A DNA stretch of 64,000 bases from Tetramitus jugosus (lineage: Eukaryota > Heterolobosea > Eutetramitea > Acrasida > Vahlkampfiidae): the NCBI GenBank assembly GCA_937625935.1, contig OW569380.1, forward strand, positions 248,001 through 312,000, in the 5' to 3' direction. The notes under the pieces were generated by a model. That model was not told the DNA's origin. It did not search any database and was given only the letters and a program-made list of their open reading frames with translations. Below, one piece after another: positions 1 to 9,464 of this stretch. Each line of letters starts with the position of its first letter. Positions within the stretch are counted from its first letter, which is position 1. The translations under genes were made by a program, and so were the position numbers.

Positions 1-2312
1 GTGACAGGAATTATGACATAATTATGGTGTACAACAATGTGTCTTCAACTGGCATGGTAATATCAGTTGGAAACGATGGTTATGTTTCTGCATTGGGGCG
101 CAGTGAATCTCCTCTTTCACTAACATATCCTTCAAATAGAACTCTCTCCAGTAACTCGACATTTAACTTTATCGCGGAGATTTTAGAGAGCCCTCAACTC
201 ACTTGCTTTGGATATGATAAATCTGATTCACGTGTTTGTAGCGGTAGAGGAAAGTGTTGGCAGAACAATATTTGCAATTGCGACGATGGATACTCAGGTA
301 GCAAGTGTCAATACCTTCTATGCAACGGCATCTCCTCGAATGATACTACTGTGTGTAATGGAAGAGGCTCTTGTGAATTGAATGACACTTGTGTCTGTGA
401 AAAAGGATATGTGGGACAGAAGTGCGAGGCGTCTAACGCAACCCTCTGGCTCAGCTCTAATACGATTGGAGACTATCTTTTTGATGATTCATTGATATTG
501 AAGGCAACAGTCGAGTATGCAGGAATCTTTCCTGTGAATGTCTACACTCACTGGATCTTATTTGATGTTGTTGCAGGAACTCAACGAATTTACAATGAAT
601 CCTACACTCTTCACTCTCCGATTCAATTGATGCAAATGAACATCACAGATCTCATCCAACTTCGTCAATACAATGCTACTACCACAATTCAGATCGAGAA
701 CACGACAAACATCGTCTCATCTGAAACACTCTCCATATGGGTACCAATCCGCATCGAGATGAAGTCTCTGACAGTCATACCCACATCTGGCGCCATTCTC
801 TATGATCACTTTTTGTTGGTTACAAATCGCACTGGTGGACCAAGAGTTATGTCTTATCGCTTTGGGTATTTTGATGGAAACAATCGAGTGCTTCTAACCG
901 ATTGGATACGGAGTACTGGTTACAACTTGAATACCACACTTCCTATTCTTGGAAATGTCACCTTGTTCGCTCAGGTGTTACGACAGGCGGATGGCAAAAT
1001 ATTTGAAGCCACAACCACTGTGACAGTGCACAAAGGAGAATCATCAAAAGTGACAGATGTTTTGACTGAACAAGCCAATAATCTATTTCACACCAATGGA
1101 ACTCAGTTCGAAGCTCAATTGACCACCTACACCAATTCTTTGATCAATTCTATTCAAGTCATCTCTGCCAATCAAACATCTCATTTGTTGAGTAATCTGA
1201 TCAATATTGTGCAATCGAAGCAAGATGAACTGAGTGCAACTGTTCAAATCGAAACGATCAGAGCCATCGCTCAACAGTATCTTTATCTCTCAGAAGCATC
1301 AACAGTTCAGACGTCTCTCATCTTGATCAACTCCATTCAAAGAAATGATTCAAAGATAAGTGATTCCATCAGTGTTGCTCACAACTTGGCCAATGTGATG
1401 ATATCAACAAACAGTTCAATGGCTCAAAGAGAATCCTTCTCATCAATGGTGGTTGTGCTGACAGACAAAGTTCGTCAGAACATGACTGATGGTCAAACAG
1501 AAGAAATCTCACTTCCAAACCTTGAAACCGTGATTTCAAGATTGAATTCAACCTCAATGAATGCCAACTCCACAGTGCTTGTGAGACATCCATCTTCAAG
1601 TGACACCAACACAAACACTAAGTTTGTCCAGATTGTTCTCAATCGAGATGTTCTTGCTGATTCTGGAGTTGCCTTTGTTCAAGGTCAAGTGATTGCAAAT
1701 CCTCCAAATCAGTATTCAGACAAGTGCAACACAAGTGGAGTGTCTCCAACTGTCTCAACCACGTTGTTCACAAAGAATCAACAACAAGTTCAGCCAATTG
1801 ATTCTTCAACTCCATTGAGTGAAGCCTCGCTCGTACTTCCCAGCATCTCTTCACTTCGCAATCGATCCGACGATTATCAATATGCTTGCAAGTATTTGAA
1901 CTCTGAAAACAAGAAATGGTTGAGTAATTCCAACATCTGTCGAACCGTGACAATGTCAAAGAGCAACACAACAAGTGAGAATGTGGTTGTTCAATGCGTG
2001 TGCTCTCAATCAGTGAGCCACACTGTTTCATTGGATTACATTCAATCTTCTGAATCTGTTGAAAGTGGCAGCACTTGTTCAAATCCATGTGGATGTTCTT
2101 CAATCGAACACGGTCGAGGGTTGAAAGCATATGCAGTGGCTCTGATTGTGTTGGCATGTTTGACTCTGATGATCATCCTTGCAGTCACTGTCATTGTCTC
2201 AATTATTTTTGTTAAACTGTTGAGCTCTCGCCAGTCAAACTTTGAATCGAAGAAACCAATGAGAGATCCTACTGATGACATTGAAAAGCGATTCGATTCC
2301 ATGTATGAATGA
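1..2312 (+). CDS. EGF/REJ-like/GAIN-GPS-like single-pass surface protein, paralogue 1 (5' partial)
   Basis: Partial gene: the frame is open to base 3, so the N-terminus (roughly 390 residues by comparison with the neighbour at 2592) lies outside the window; the ATG at 24 is internal. Visible order: end of a beta-propeller-like region, two EGF-like modules (CxCxxGYSG and CVCEKGYVG type cysteine patterns), a REJ-like beta domain, a long helical N-glycosylation-rich stretch resembling the GAIN helical part, a GPS-like cysteine cluster ending CVCSQSVSHTVS, one hydrophobic helix starting KAYAVALIVLAC and a short cytoplasmic tail ending DDIEKRFDSMYE. Many NxS/T sites support an extracellular location. 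It sits head-to-tail with its paralogue 279 bp downstream. Role as adhesion or sensing receptor is inferred from domains only; the exact ligand is unknown. Confidence 0.85.
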   Translation, partial: DRNYDIIMVYNNVSSTGMVISVGNDGYVSALGRSESPLSLTYPSNRTLSSNSTFNFIAEILESPQLTCFGYDKSDSRVCSGRGKCWQNNICNCDDGYSGSKCQYLLCNGISSNDTTVCNGRGSCELNDTCVCEKGYVGQKCEASNATLWLSSNTIGDYLFDDSLILKATVEYAGIFPVNVYTHWILFDVVAGTQRIYNESYTLHSPIQLMQMNITDLIQLRQYNATTTIQIENTTNIVSSETLSIWVPIRIEMKSLTVIPTSGAILYDHFLLVTNRTGGPRVMSYRFGYFDGNNRVLLTDWIRSTGYNLNTTLPILGNVTLFAQVLRQADGKIFEATTTVTVHKGESSKVTDVLTEQANNLFHTNGTQFEAQLTTYTNSLINSIQVISANQTSHLLSNLINIVQSKQDELSATVQIETIRAIAQQYLYLSEASTVQTSLILINSIQRNDSKISDSISVAHNLANVMISTNSSMAQRESFSSMVVVLTDKVRQNMTDGQTEEISLPNLETVISRLNSTSMNANSTVLVRHPSSSDTNTNTKFVQIVLNRDVLADSGVAFVQGQVIANPPNQYSDKCNTSGVSPTVSTTLFTKNQQQVQPIDSSTPLSEASLVLPSISSLRNRSDDYQYACKYLNSENKKWLSNSNICRTVTMSKSNTTSENVVVQCVCSQSVSHTVSLDYIQSSESVESGSTCSNPCGCSSIEHGRGLKAYAVALIVLACLTLMIILAVTVIVSIIFVKLLSSRQSNFESKKPMRDPTDDIEKRFDSMYE
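1296..2109 (+). repeat. Near-identical paralogous block, copy A
   Basis: 814 bp aligned without indels at constant offset 3705 to copy B (5001-5814). By eye about a dozen substitutions separate them (roughly 98% identity), clustered near 1600-1620 and 1790-1800. It codes for the GAIN-like helical region through the GPS-like cysteines and stops just before the transmembrane segment. Confidence 0.85.
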
Positions 2313-2591
2313 AAACCTACTGTTACAATTAAATTGTTCACGATCTTCTTACCTTTTCTGTTGATGTGTGGATGAGATAGTGACCTGAAATTTTACGTCA
2401 TCGATTAAAAGTAGATATGAACAGTCCATATTTGGGAATTGTGACCCTTTGAAGGACTTTTGTGATTGTAAAGCGAGGGGAACTGGCCTATGGAACATTG
2501 GGAGGGAAATTCAGATTATCCGGACTTTGACTTGTGATGTTTGAAGAAAAGATAGTGCCAAACCTTCGAAGATACAAGCGCAACAAAAATC

Positions 2592-5500
2592 ATGTTACGA
2601 GTAATGGTACGACTTTGTTTCCTTTGTCTCACAGCAATTGCGTTTGCTGTTTATTGTTTTCCATTGGTTCACTGTGACCGGAGCATTACGTTTGGTAAAA
2701 TAGAGATTATTGACGATGTCACTGATGATTATCAAGTCACTGGAATTCAAGTATACAACAAAGCCATAATCTATCGATCTTTGCTGAACAAGGATCTTCC
2801 AACAGGAAACTTCACCAAGAAAACCATTCTGGCCAAGTTCAATGCCACAGAAACCAAGTATGACTGGATGATTGATATTGACACTGGTGATGAGCACTTT
2901 GTTCCCATCTTCTTGCCTTGTTGTGATCAGAGAAGTGTCATTGTGGTATTTTCAAACTGCACGAACGATGTTGTTCCATTTCATCAAAGAGCGAAAGGTG
3001 ATGGCAGCCCTTACACACTAATGATCAAGCTGGATGAGTTTGGTGCAGTTGTTTGGAACAAGACTGTTCGGGCTACTGCACCGAATATTGGTGGCGTTGT
3101 GACAACCGATGCATACAATGTTTGCAATCAAGGGGAAGATACTATCTACCTCATTGGTCTCACGAATCATACCATTACATTCGATTGTCTAACCAAAGCA
3201 CCAGTCGACGACCCCATGAGTGTGATCTCACAGTACAGCCACGAAGGAAATTGTCTATGGGCTGCAGCAGTATCAAATGCAACCTTGACTCATCTTGAAT
3301 TTGGGTCGGAAATTTACGTGACCGGTCGTCTGTACGGTGATTCTAACTTCGGTTATTCGTTCGTTCAGGGTTGTTCCTCTCCTTGTATTTTTGTGGCAGT
3401 GTTGATCCCAGATGGTGGTGCTGTTTTACGTTCACTCGCGCTTCAATATCCTACTCCTCGGCCAATTGGTATTTCCATGTCTAATGAGAGTATTCTGTCA
3501 GTTTATTTTACTACGTCATGTCAACAGGATCTCTTATGCTTCATGAGACACGATCTCTTTTCTCATAATTTAACTCAAGTTTCGGTGGGAGTGATGATTC
3601 TTGGTGAAAGATTCATAAATAGCATGGATATCTATGGTATCGACCAATCAGTTTATTTGACAGGAACAGAGTCCCTGGAGCATGAGACTCGCGCTTTTGT
3701 GGCCAAGGTGAACACAAGTAGCATGGGTTTCTGGACTTTTGATACTCTCGAATTGTCGAATGGTCTTTCGTCAACTGGGTTGAAAATATCAGTTGGAAGT
3801 GATGGTTATGTGTCAGCTTTGGGACGCAGTGAACTACCCTATGCGATTTCGTTGAGTAGAATTCTCCACAGTAACTCTACATTCAACTACATTGCAGAGA
3901 TTTTGGATCACCCTCAAGTCACTTGCTTTGGGTATTCTTCTTATGACAAAGGTGTTTGCGGTGGAAGAGGAGAATGTGAGAGAGAGAACATTTGCAACTG
4001 TGATTATGGATTTTCTGGTCTAAATTGCGACGACAGCGTTTGCAATGGTGTTCCATCGATTGACCCAACTGTTTGCAATGGAAGAGGCTCTTGTGTACTG
4101 AACGATACTTGTTTATGTGAAAAAGGATTCATGGGACAAAATTGTGAGGCGTCTAATGCCATCGTTTGGCTCAGCTCTAATGCGCTGGAAGGACTTTTTG
4201 GGAGTACCTTAACATTGAGCACTACAATTGAATATGGAGGAGTGTTTCCAGTGGATATCTACGCTCGCTGGATCTTACTTGATGATGTTGCAGGAACTCA
4301 ACGAATTTATAACGAATCCTACACTCTTCACTCACCAGTTCAATTGATTCAATTGAACATCACAGATCTCATCCGAATTCGTCAATACAATGCTACTGCC
4401 ACAATTCAGATCGAGAACACGACAAACATTATTTCATCCACAGCCCTATCGTTTTGGGTAGGACGGAATCTAGAAATGAAGTCTCTGACAGTCATACCCA
4501 CATCTGGCGCCATTCTCTATGATCACTTTTTGTTGGTTACGAACATTAGTGCAAACTTTTTTTATCGATTTGGATATGTCGATGGAAACAATAATCAGGT
4601 GTTTCTATCTGATTGGGTAATGAGGTTATCCTCCTTTAATACCACACTCCCTATACTTGGCAATGTCACCCTGTTTGCTCAAGTCTCAGTACGAAATAGA
4701 ACAGTGTATGAAGGAACAGCCATTGTGACAGTGTATCCAGGAGAGCCATCAAAGGTGACAAATGTGTTGACTGAACAAGCCAATGATCTATCTCACACCA
4801 ATGGAACTCAGTTCGAAACCCAATTGACAACTTACACCACTTCGCTGATCAATTCTATTCAAGTCATCCCTGCCAATCAAACATCTCGATTGTTGAGCAA
4901 CTTGATCAACATAGTCAATGCGAAACAAGAGGAACTCAGTACAGCTGGGCAAATTGAAGCAGTGAAAGCCATCTCTCGGCAATATCAATATCTTTCGGAA
5001 GCATCAACAGTTCAGACGTCTCTCATCTTGATCAACTCAATTCAAAGAAATGATTCAAAGATAAGTGATTCCATCAGTGTTGCTCACAACTTGGCCAATG
5101 TGATGATATCAACAAACAGTTCAATGGCTCAAAGAGAATCCTTCTCATCAATGGTGGTTGTGCTGACAGACAAAGTTCGTCAGAACATGACTGATGGCCA
5201 AACAGAAGAAATCTCACTTCCAAACCTTGAAACCGTGATTTCAAGATTGAATTCAACCTCAATGAATGCCAACTCCACAGTGCTTGTGAGACATCCATCT
5301 TCAAGTGGCACAAATACAAATACTAAGTTTGTCCAGATTGTTCTCAATCGAGATGTTCTCGCTGATTCTGGAGTTGCCTTTGTTCAAGGTCAAGTGATTG
5401 CAAATCCTCCAAATCAGTATTCAGACAAGTGCAACACAAGTGGAGTGTCTCCAACTGTCTCAACCATGTTGTTCACAAAGAATCAACAACAAGTTCAGTC

Positions 5501-6026
5501 AGTGGATTCTTCAACTCCATTGAGTGAAGCCTCGCTCGTACTTCCCAGCATCTCTTCACTTCGCAATCGATCCGATGATTATCAATATGCTTGCAAGTAT
5601 TTGAACTCTGAAAACAAGAAATGGTTGAGTAATTCCAACATCTGTCGAACCGTGACAATGTCAAAGAGCAACACAACAAGTGAGAATGTGGTTGTTCAAT
5701 GCGTGTGCTCTCAATCAGTGAGCCACACTGTTTCATTGGATTACATTCAATCTTCTGAATCTGTTGAAAGTGGCAGCACTTGTTCAAATCCATGTGGATG
5801 TTCTTCAATCGAACGAGGAAATCAACCAAGAAGAATGAAGGCATATGCAATTGCTCTCATTGTGCTGGCATGTTTGACTCTGGCGATAATCATTGCTGTC
5901 ATTGTTGTTGTCTCGATCGTTGTTGTTAAACTGTTGGGCAAAGGACAGTCAAAGTATGAACTGAAGAAACCCAGGAGAGCTCCAACTGACGAAATTGAAC
6001 AAAGATTTGACTCCATGTATGACTAG
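2592..6026 (+). CDS. EGF/REJ-like/GAIN-GPS-like single-pass surface protein, paralogue 2
   Basis: Full-length 1144-residue protein with a cleavable-looking signal peptide (hydrophobic core residues 5-25, then VHCDRS). Residues about 30-430 form a propeller-like region with SBBP-type motifs; two EGF-like modules lie at about 442-520; a REJ-like beta domain at about 628-716; a helical, Asn/Ser/Thr-rich GAIN-like stretch at 717-900; a GPS-like cysteine/tryptophan cluster at about 998-1045; a transmembrane helix near 1082-1115; and a tail ending DEIEQRFDSMYD. Unlike adhesion GPCRs or polycystin-1, only one membrane span follows the GPS-like region. The segment 5001-5814 is almost identical to 1296-2109 of the upstream paralogue, while flanks are more diverged, implying recent gene conversion or partial duplication. 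Surface adhesion or signalling is an inference. Confidence 0.9.
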   Translation: MLRVMVRLCFLCLTAIAFAVYCFPLVHCDRSITFGKIEIIDDVTDDYQVTGIQVYNKAIIYRSLLNKDLPTGNFTKKTILAKFNATETKYDWMIDIDTGDEHFVPIFLPCCDQRSVIVVFSNCTNDVVPFHQRAKGDGSPYTLMIKLDEFGAVVWNKTVRATAPNIGGVVTTDAYNVCNQGEDTIYLIGLTNHTITFDCLTKAPVDDPMSVISQYSHEGNCLWAAAVSNATLTHLEFGSEIYVTGRLYGDSNFGYSFVQGCSSPCIFVAVLIPDGGAVLRSLALQYPTPRPIGISMSNESILSVYFTTSCQQDLLCFMRHDLFSHNLTQVSVGVMILGERFINSMDIYGIDQSVYLTGTESLEHETRAFVAKVNTSSMGFWTFDTLELSNGLSSTGLKISVGSDGYVSALGRSELPYAISLSRILHSNSTFNYIAEILDHPQVTCFGYSSYDKGVCGGRGECERENICNCDYGFSGLNCDDSVCNGVPSIDPTVCNGRGSCVLNDTCLCEKGFMGQNCEASNAIVWLSSNALEGLFGSTLTLSTTIEYGGVFPVDIYARWILLDDVAGTQRIYNESYTLHSPVQLIQLNITDLIRIRQYNATATIQIENTTNIISSTALSFWVGRNLEMKSLTVIPTSGAILYDHFLLVTNISANFFYRFGYVDGNNNQVFLSDWVMRLSSFNTTLPILGNVTLFAQVSVRNRTVYEGTAIVTVYPGEPSKVTNVLTEQANDLSHTNGTQFETQLTTYTTSLINSIQVIPANQTSRLLSNLINIVNAKQEELSTAGQIEAVKAISRQYQYLSEASTVQTSLILINSIQRNDSKISDSISVAHNLANVMISTNSSMAQRESFSSMVVVLTDKVRQNMTDGQTEEISLPNLETVISRLNSTSMNANSTVLVRHPSSSGTNTNTKFVQIVLNRDVLADSGVAFVQGQVIANPPNQYSDKCNTSGVSPTVSTMLFTKNQQQVQSVDSSTPLSEASLVLPSISSLRNRSDDYQYACKYLNSENKKWLSNSNICRTVTMSKSNTTSENVVVQCVCSQSVSHTVSLDYIQSSESVESGSTCSNPCGCSSIERGNQPRRMKAYAIALIVLACLTLAIIIAVIVVVSIVVVKLLGKGQSKYELKKPRRAPTDEIEQRFDSMYD
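5001..5814 (+). repeat. Near-identical paralogous block, copy B
   Basis: Partner of the block at 1296-2109. Sequence similarity drops visibly on both sides (upstream of 5001 and at the membrane-proximal codons after 5814), which is the pattern expected from a gene conversion tract between tandem paralogues. Confidence 0.85.
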
Positions 6027-6193
6027 TTCGTAGAGTAATCAGTGTCTACTTGGATATATTTGACAAGTCGCGTTCTGGGAACTCCTTGAAAAACGGCGGT
6101 TCTTCTACAGTGCATCTAAAAATATCAACCGAGAAATTTGAACATCATATAATTATACTAAATACCGATCGATTCGTTCCTATCCTGAGTTAG

Positions 6194-6201
6194 TATAAAT
6201 A
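6194..6201 (+). promoter_or_regulatory. TATA-like box upstream of the repeat-protein gene
   Basis: A TATAAATA sequence lies about 95 bp upstream of the ATG at 6296, in the short gap after the stop at 6026. Its match and spacing fit a TATA element with a short 5' leader; no experimental start site is known. Confidence 0.45.
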
Positions 6202-6295
6202 CCTGAGCTCAATTCTTTTTCTTTCATCCACATAGCAAATAACTCACAAAGAAACCAACCAGCGGTAATACAATAACCTAGAAACAATAACAAAG

Positions 6296-6919
6296 ATGGT
6301 CGAAACACAAAAGAACATTCAAGCTCAACCAGTACTTGACAAGGTTGAAACTCAAGTCCACAAGGAAGTGATTGACAAGCCAAGTATTCACCAAACTGTG
6401 AGACAACAGGAAATTGAAGTGCACGAGCGGCCAGTGATCAAACAAGTGATCCATCCAGAGAAGGAAGTGCACATTCAGGAGAGAGATCAATTTGAGACAG
6501 TCGGTCTTAAGGAAGCTCAATTCCAGAGAGATCAAGTCATGAAGGATATTGAAGCATCCAGTGCAAGTCATCCAATCTCCTATGAAAAGAAGGAAGTGTC
6601 CTCTGTTTCTTCAATGGCTCCTTCTCACTCACAACAAAAGGTTGTGACAAAGGAAGTGATTGATAAACCAATCGTCACTGAAGTGCATCACCAACCAGTG
6701 AGGGAAGTTCATGAAGCTGATATTCATAGAACTGTCTATGAGGCACCAAAGGTTACCGTTGTTCGTGAAGCTCCACTCAGTGAAACTGTTACAACCACCG
6801 GTGTTCCATTGACCACAACAACAACCACTACCACCACTGCTTCATCCACTGGTGGCACTTCTTTGGGACAAAAACTTCACAACTTGAAGGAAAATGTCAA
6901 GGAGAAGTTGAATTTGTAA
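6296..6919 (+). CDS. Allergen/stress-type amphipathic repeat protein
   Basis: 207-residue hydrophilic protein with no signal peptide or membrane span. It is built from short repeating Glu/Val/His/Lys motifs such as KEVIDKP (twice), ERPVIKQVIHPEKEVHI and HQPVREVHE, then a Thr-tract (about residues 170-180) and a basic-acidic amphipathic C-terminus (GQKLHNLKENVKEKLNL). This pattern resembles the fungal 'allergen' or CipC-neighbour type disordered proteins and LEA-like stress proteins, which are predicted cytosolic and highly expressed; I recognise the style, not a confident orthologue. The A-rich leader and a TATA-like box upstream suggest strong expression. The C-terminal helix could bind membranes. 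Function unknown. Confidence 0.8.
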   Translation: MVETQKNIQAQPVLDKVETQVHKEVIDKPSIHQTVRQQEIEVHERPVIKQVIHPEKEVHIQERDQFETVGLKEAQFQRDQVMKDIEASSASHPISYEKKEVSSVSSMAPSHSQQKVVTKEVIDKPIVTEVHHQPVREVHEADIHRTVYEAPKVTVVREAPLSETVTTTGVPLTTTTTTTTTASSTGGTSLGQKLHNLKENVKEKLNL

Positions 6920-7058
6920 ATAAAACAATGAAAATCTGTACAGAATTCGAACCAACCTTATTTGCTGTCCACAACAACTTTGAGAATATTGGCATCAAAC
7001 GATGTACATCTTTTTTGTTGCAAAGTGTTGTAATGGTTCTTTATGAGCACACTTACAT

Positions 7059-8495
7059 TCATGTCAAGTCATCCTCTGGCTGCACACGCTTCAATGCAAT
7101 AATTACACGCTCTACTCCACCGAGATCCTTATCGACACTCAGTAGTCTCATCTTGTGAGATTGCAGAATCAATTGTCTCACATTGTGACTCTGATCATAC
7201 CCAATCTCCAGAGCCAACAAGCCTCCATCATCCAACAGCGCAGTCTCATCACACAATCGTACAATGTGACGATAGAAATCGAGACCGTCTTGTCCGCCAT
7301 CAAGTGCACGAATCGGTTCATGTTCCTTGACTTCGCGAGATAATTGAGGAATGACTGAGGAACGAATGTACGGTGGATTGCTCACAATCACATTGAACGA
7401 CCCAATCTCTTCCAATTGTTGTTCATTGAGCTTGAACACATCCTGATGAACAAACTCTACCTGTCGATGTTTTCGATGACCACCACCACCAACACTACCA
7501 CTACCATTACTGCTACTGCTATTGCTAGCATTGCGAGTGAGATGAGACAAGAGTCGATTGGCATTCTTTCTAGCAACTTGAAGTGCATCAAAAGAGATAT
7601 CAAGTGCCATTCCAGTCACCATGTGATGATCCGTGTCATTCGACAGCTCACACAACAGTGTAGTAATGAGACAACCAGACCCTGTTCCAATATCCAATAT
7701 TCTCACAACACTGTCCTTCATGTGATGCCTAATGTGATGCAGGGTGGACTCAATGAGCACTTCAGAGTCCATTCTCGGTATGAGCACGTGATCATTGACG
7801 AAAAATTCGCGACCAAAAAACATGCTCTGACCCGTGAGGTACTGTAGTGGCTGATGCGTGTGCGCGCGCAATTTGATGAGCGAACTAAAATTTTCATACT
7901 GTTGGCGGGAAAGTAAAACTCCGCCTTCTCCGATCCGACCAGAACGAGAATCGTAGAGAGCTCTCTTGCATTCCTTGTAGTCCATGTTGAGCACATGAGC
8001 CAACAACTGAAGACTCTCATCATGAAAATCAACATGTCCTTGTTCAAATATTTCATTTTCCTGAGCTGGATTCAATGACGACGAAGATGACAATTGTGAA
8101 GAAGTGGATGATGGAAAATGCAGAGTCAAATATTGATCTCCCCAATTGAACACTGTTCGAAGTGGATAGGAATCTTGTAAATCAACGTCTTGTAAGAGTG
8201 GAGGTGCTGATGCACTCGTATGATTGTTGGTTGTTGTTGGTGTTGTTGTTGTTGTTGGAATATGATTATTATTAGTATTAGGATTAGGATTGATGTGATA
8301 ATTGTTGATGATAGGAGTGCTAGTAGTAGAGTAGGAGGAGCAGTGAATGGGAGAATAGGAGAAACGGTGAATCATGTTTGAAGTGGCGCCAAGTTTTGAT
8401 AACAACGAATCGTAGTCGTAGTGACTTTGAGGGTTCAAAATTTTGGCGCGAAACTTTCGGAGGGAATCGGAGGCGTTGCGATTGAATCGGAGCAT
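7059..8495 (-). CDS. HEMK1: Release factor glutamine N5-methyltransferase (HemK/PrmC family), probably mitochondrial
   Basis: 478 residues. HemK family enzymes methylate the Gln of the GGQ motif in peptide chain release factors using S-adenosylmethionine. Seen here: a PrmC N-terminal helical domain, a SAM-binding motif LDIGTGSG (near residue 268), the catalytic NPPY motif in VSNPPYIRSS (near 371) and the family hallmark RALDGGQDGLDFYRHIV. The N-terminal 130 residues are basic and then Asn/Thr/Ser/Pro rich; the first 30 (Arg-rich, few acids) could be a mitochondrial presequence, fitting the HEMK1 location. A Ser/Gly/His-rich insert separates the SAM motif from NPPY. It is longer than bacterial PrmC (about 280) because of these additions. 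It converges with the repeat-protein gene upstream on the plus strand. Confidence 0.92.
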   Translation of the reverse strand: MLRFNRNASDSLRKFRAKILNPQSHYDYDSLLSKLGATSNMIHRFSYSPIHCSSYSTTSTPIINNYHINPNPNTNNNHIPTTTTTPTTTNNHTSASAPPLLQDVDLQDSYPLRTVFNWGDQYLTLHFPSSTSSQLSSSSSLNPAQENEIFEQGHVDFHDESLQLLAHVLNMDYKECKRALYDSRSGRIGEGGVLLSRQQYENFSSLIKLRAHTHQPLQYLTGQSMFFGREFFVNDHVLIPRMDSEVLIESTLHHIRHHMKDSVVRILDIGTGSGCLITTLLCELSNDTDHHMVTGMALDISFDALQVARKNANRLLSHLTRNASNSSSSNGSGSVGGGGHRKHRQVEFVHQDVFKLNEQQLEEIGSFNVIVSNPPYIRSSVIPQLSREVKEHEPIRALDGGQDGLDFYRHIVRLCDETALLDDGGLLALEIGYDQSHNVRQLILQSHKMRLLSVDKDLGGVERVIIALKRVQPEDDLT

Positions 8496-9464
8496 TTTGC
8501 AGTCAATAAAAATTAGCCAATGAGTTGGGTGATGATGTTTGCTTGATTTGAGTTGTTTTTTCTGATAACAATCAAAGAAGAATTGGCTTTTGGCTCAATG
8601 GTTTGATGTTTGTCGTCGTTGGTTTTTTTCAGCGAATTCTGTCGTGACGAAAAACACGACTGCTGTTTTTGGATGACGTGTAAGTGGTTTTCGCTTTGTT
8701 GGTGGTTACAATCAACCGTTCGTGCTATGCAAACGGATATCACTGACCAACACTTGTTTTAGGTTGGTGGAGAGGGTGGTGACCAATATCTGTTTCCAGT
8801 GTTATTGTTTCGTGTTCACTGTTCTTGTTGATCGTTGGTTCGAGTTGCGTGCTATCATTGCTGATTCATGGTTTGAATCTGGACTAAAATTATCACCGAA
8901 AAGTAAACTGACCTGGTCCAGCTTTCAGATAGTAAAAACTGTAAAATCCATTGCTTGCTAGAACATTCGAGTCGAAACTTACCCAGGTTCTAAAAAATCT
9001 TCTTGATCGTTCCATGAAACGTGCGTTTCTTTCTACGATCAACAACCTAAATGTGAACCTCTCCAAAACTGAAACCAGAAAAACACGTACACTTTGATCA
9101 AACAGCAGTTGGTGGTCCAATTATTCAAAAGCAAAACATCACAAAAACAAACCAAATCGACATCTTTTCCTCCACTTCAAATATTAAGGAGAAATCGATT
9201 TTTAGTCCGAATTTGATTGATCTGTTCGCATCATCCGGACCCTAGAAGCTTCGCACCTGACACCCCCCAGCTTGCCGCAAGCAACAAAAATCGAAGAAGA
9301 ATCGAAAAACGGCATCACAATATCTTGCATCATCTCACATTTTAATAATAGACTTATCAACAACACAACAAAAACAAGACACTCAACTGCCTCAAAACCC
9401 ATTGACACAGCAGTAGCAGTATAGAACTATCAACTAACAACATCTTATTTATTCATTGAAAAAT
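8496..9464. other. Intergenic region between divergent HEMK1 and seven-TM gene
   Basis: About 970 bp separating two divergently transcribed genes; it must contain both promoters. It holds only short ORFs with biased, non-protein-like composition and several T- or A-rich runs. I see no convincing RNA gene or TATA box. Confidence 0.5.

Noticed and set aside
1369-1614. Minus-strand frames inside the surface-protein paralogues (also 1768-2157, 5074-5319, 5473-5850)
   Set aside because: They recur only because the sense strands are near-identical paralogues; composition is typical of shadow frames.
6095-6110. 16-mer CGGTTCTTCTACAGTG shared with the region near 36803
   Set aside because: One shared 16-mer in 64 kb is expected by chance about as often as not.
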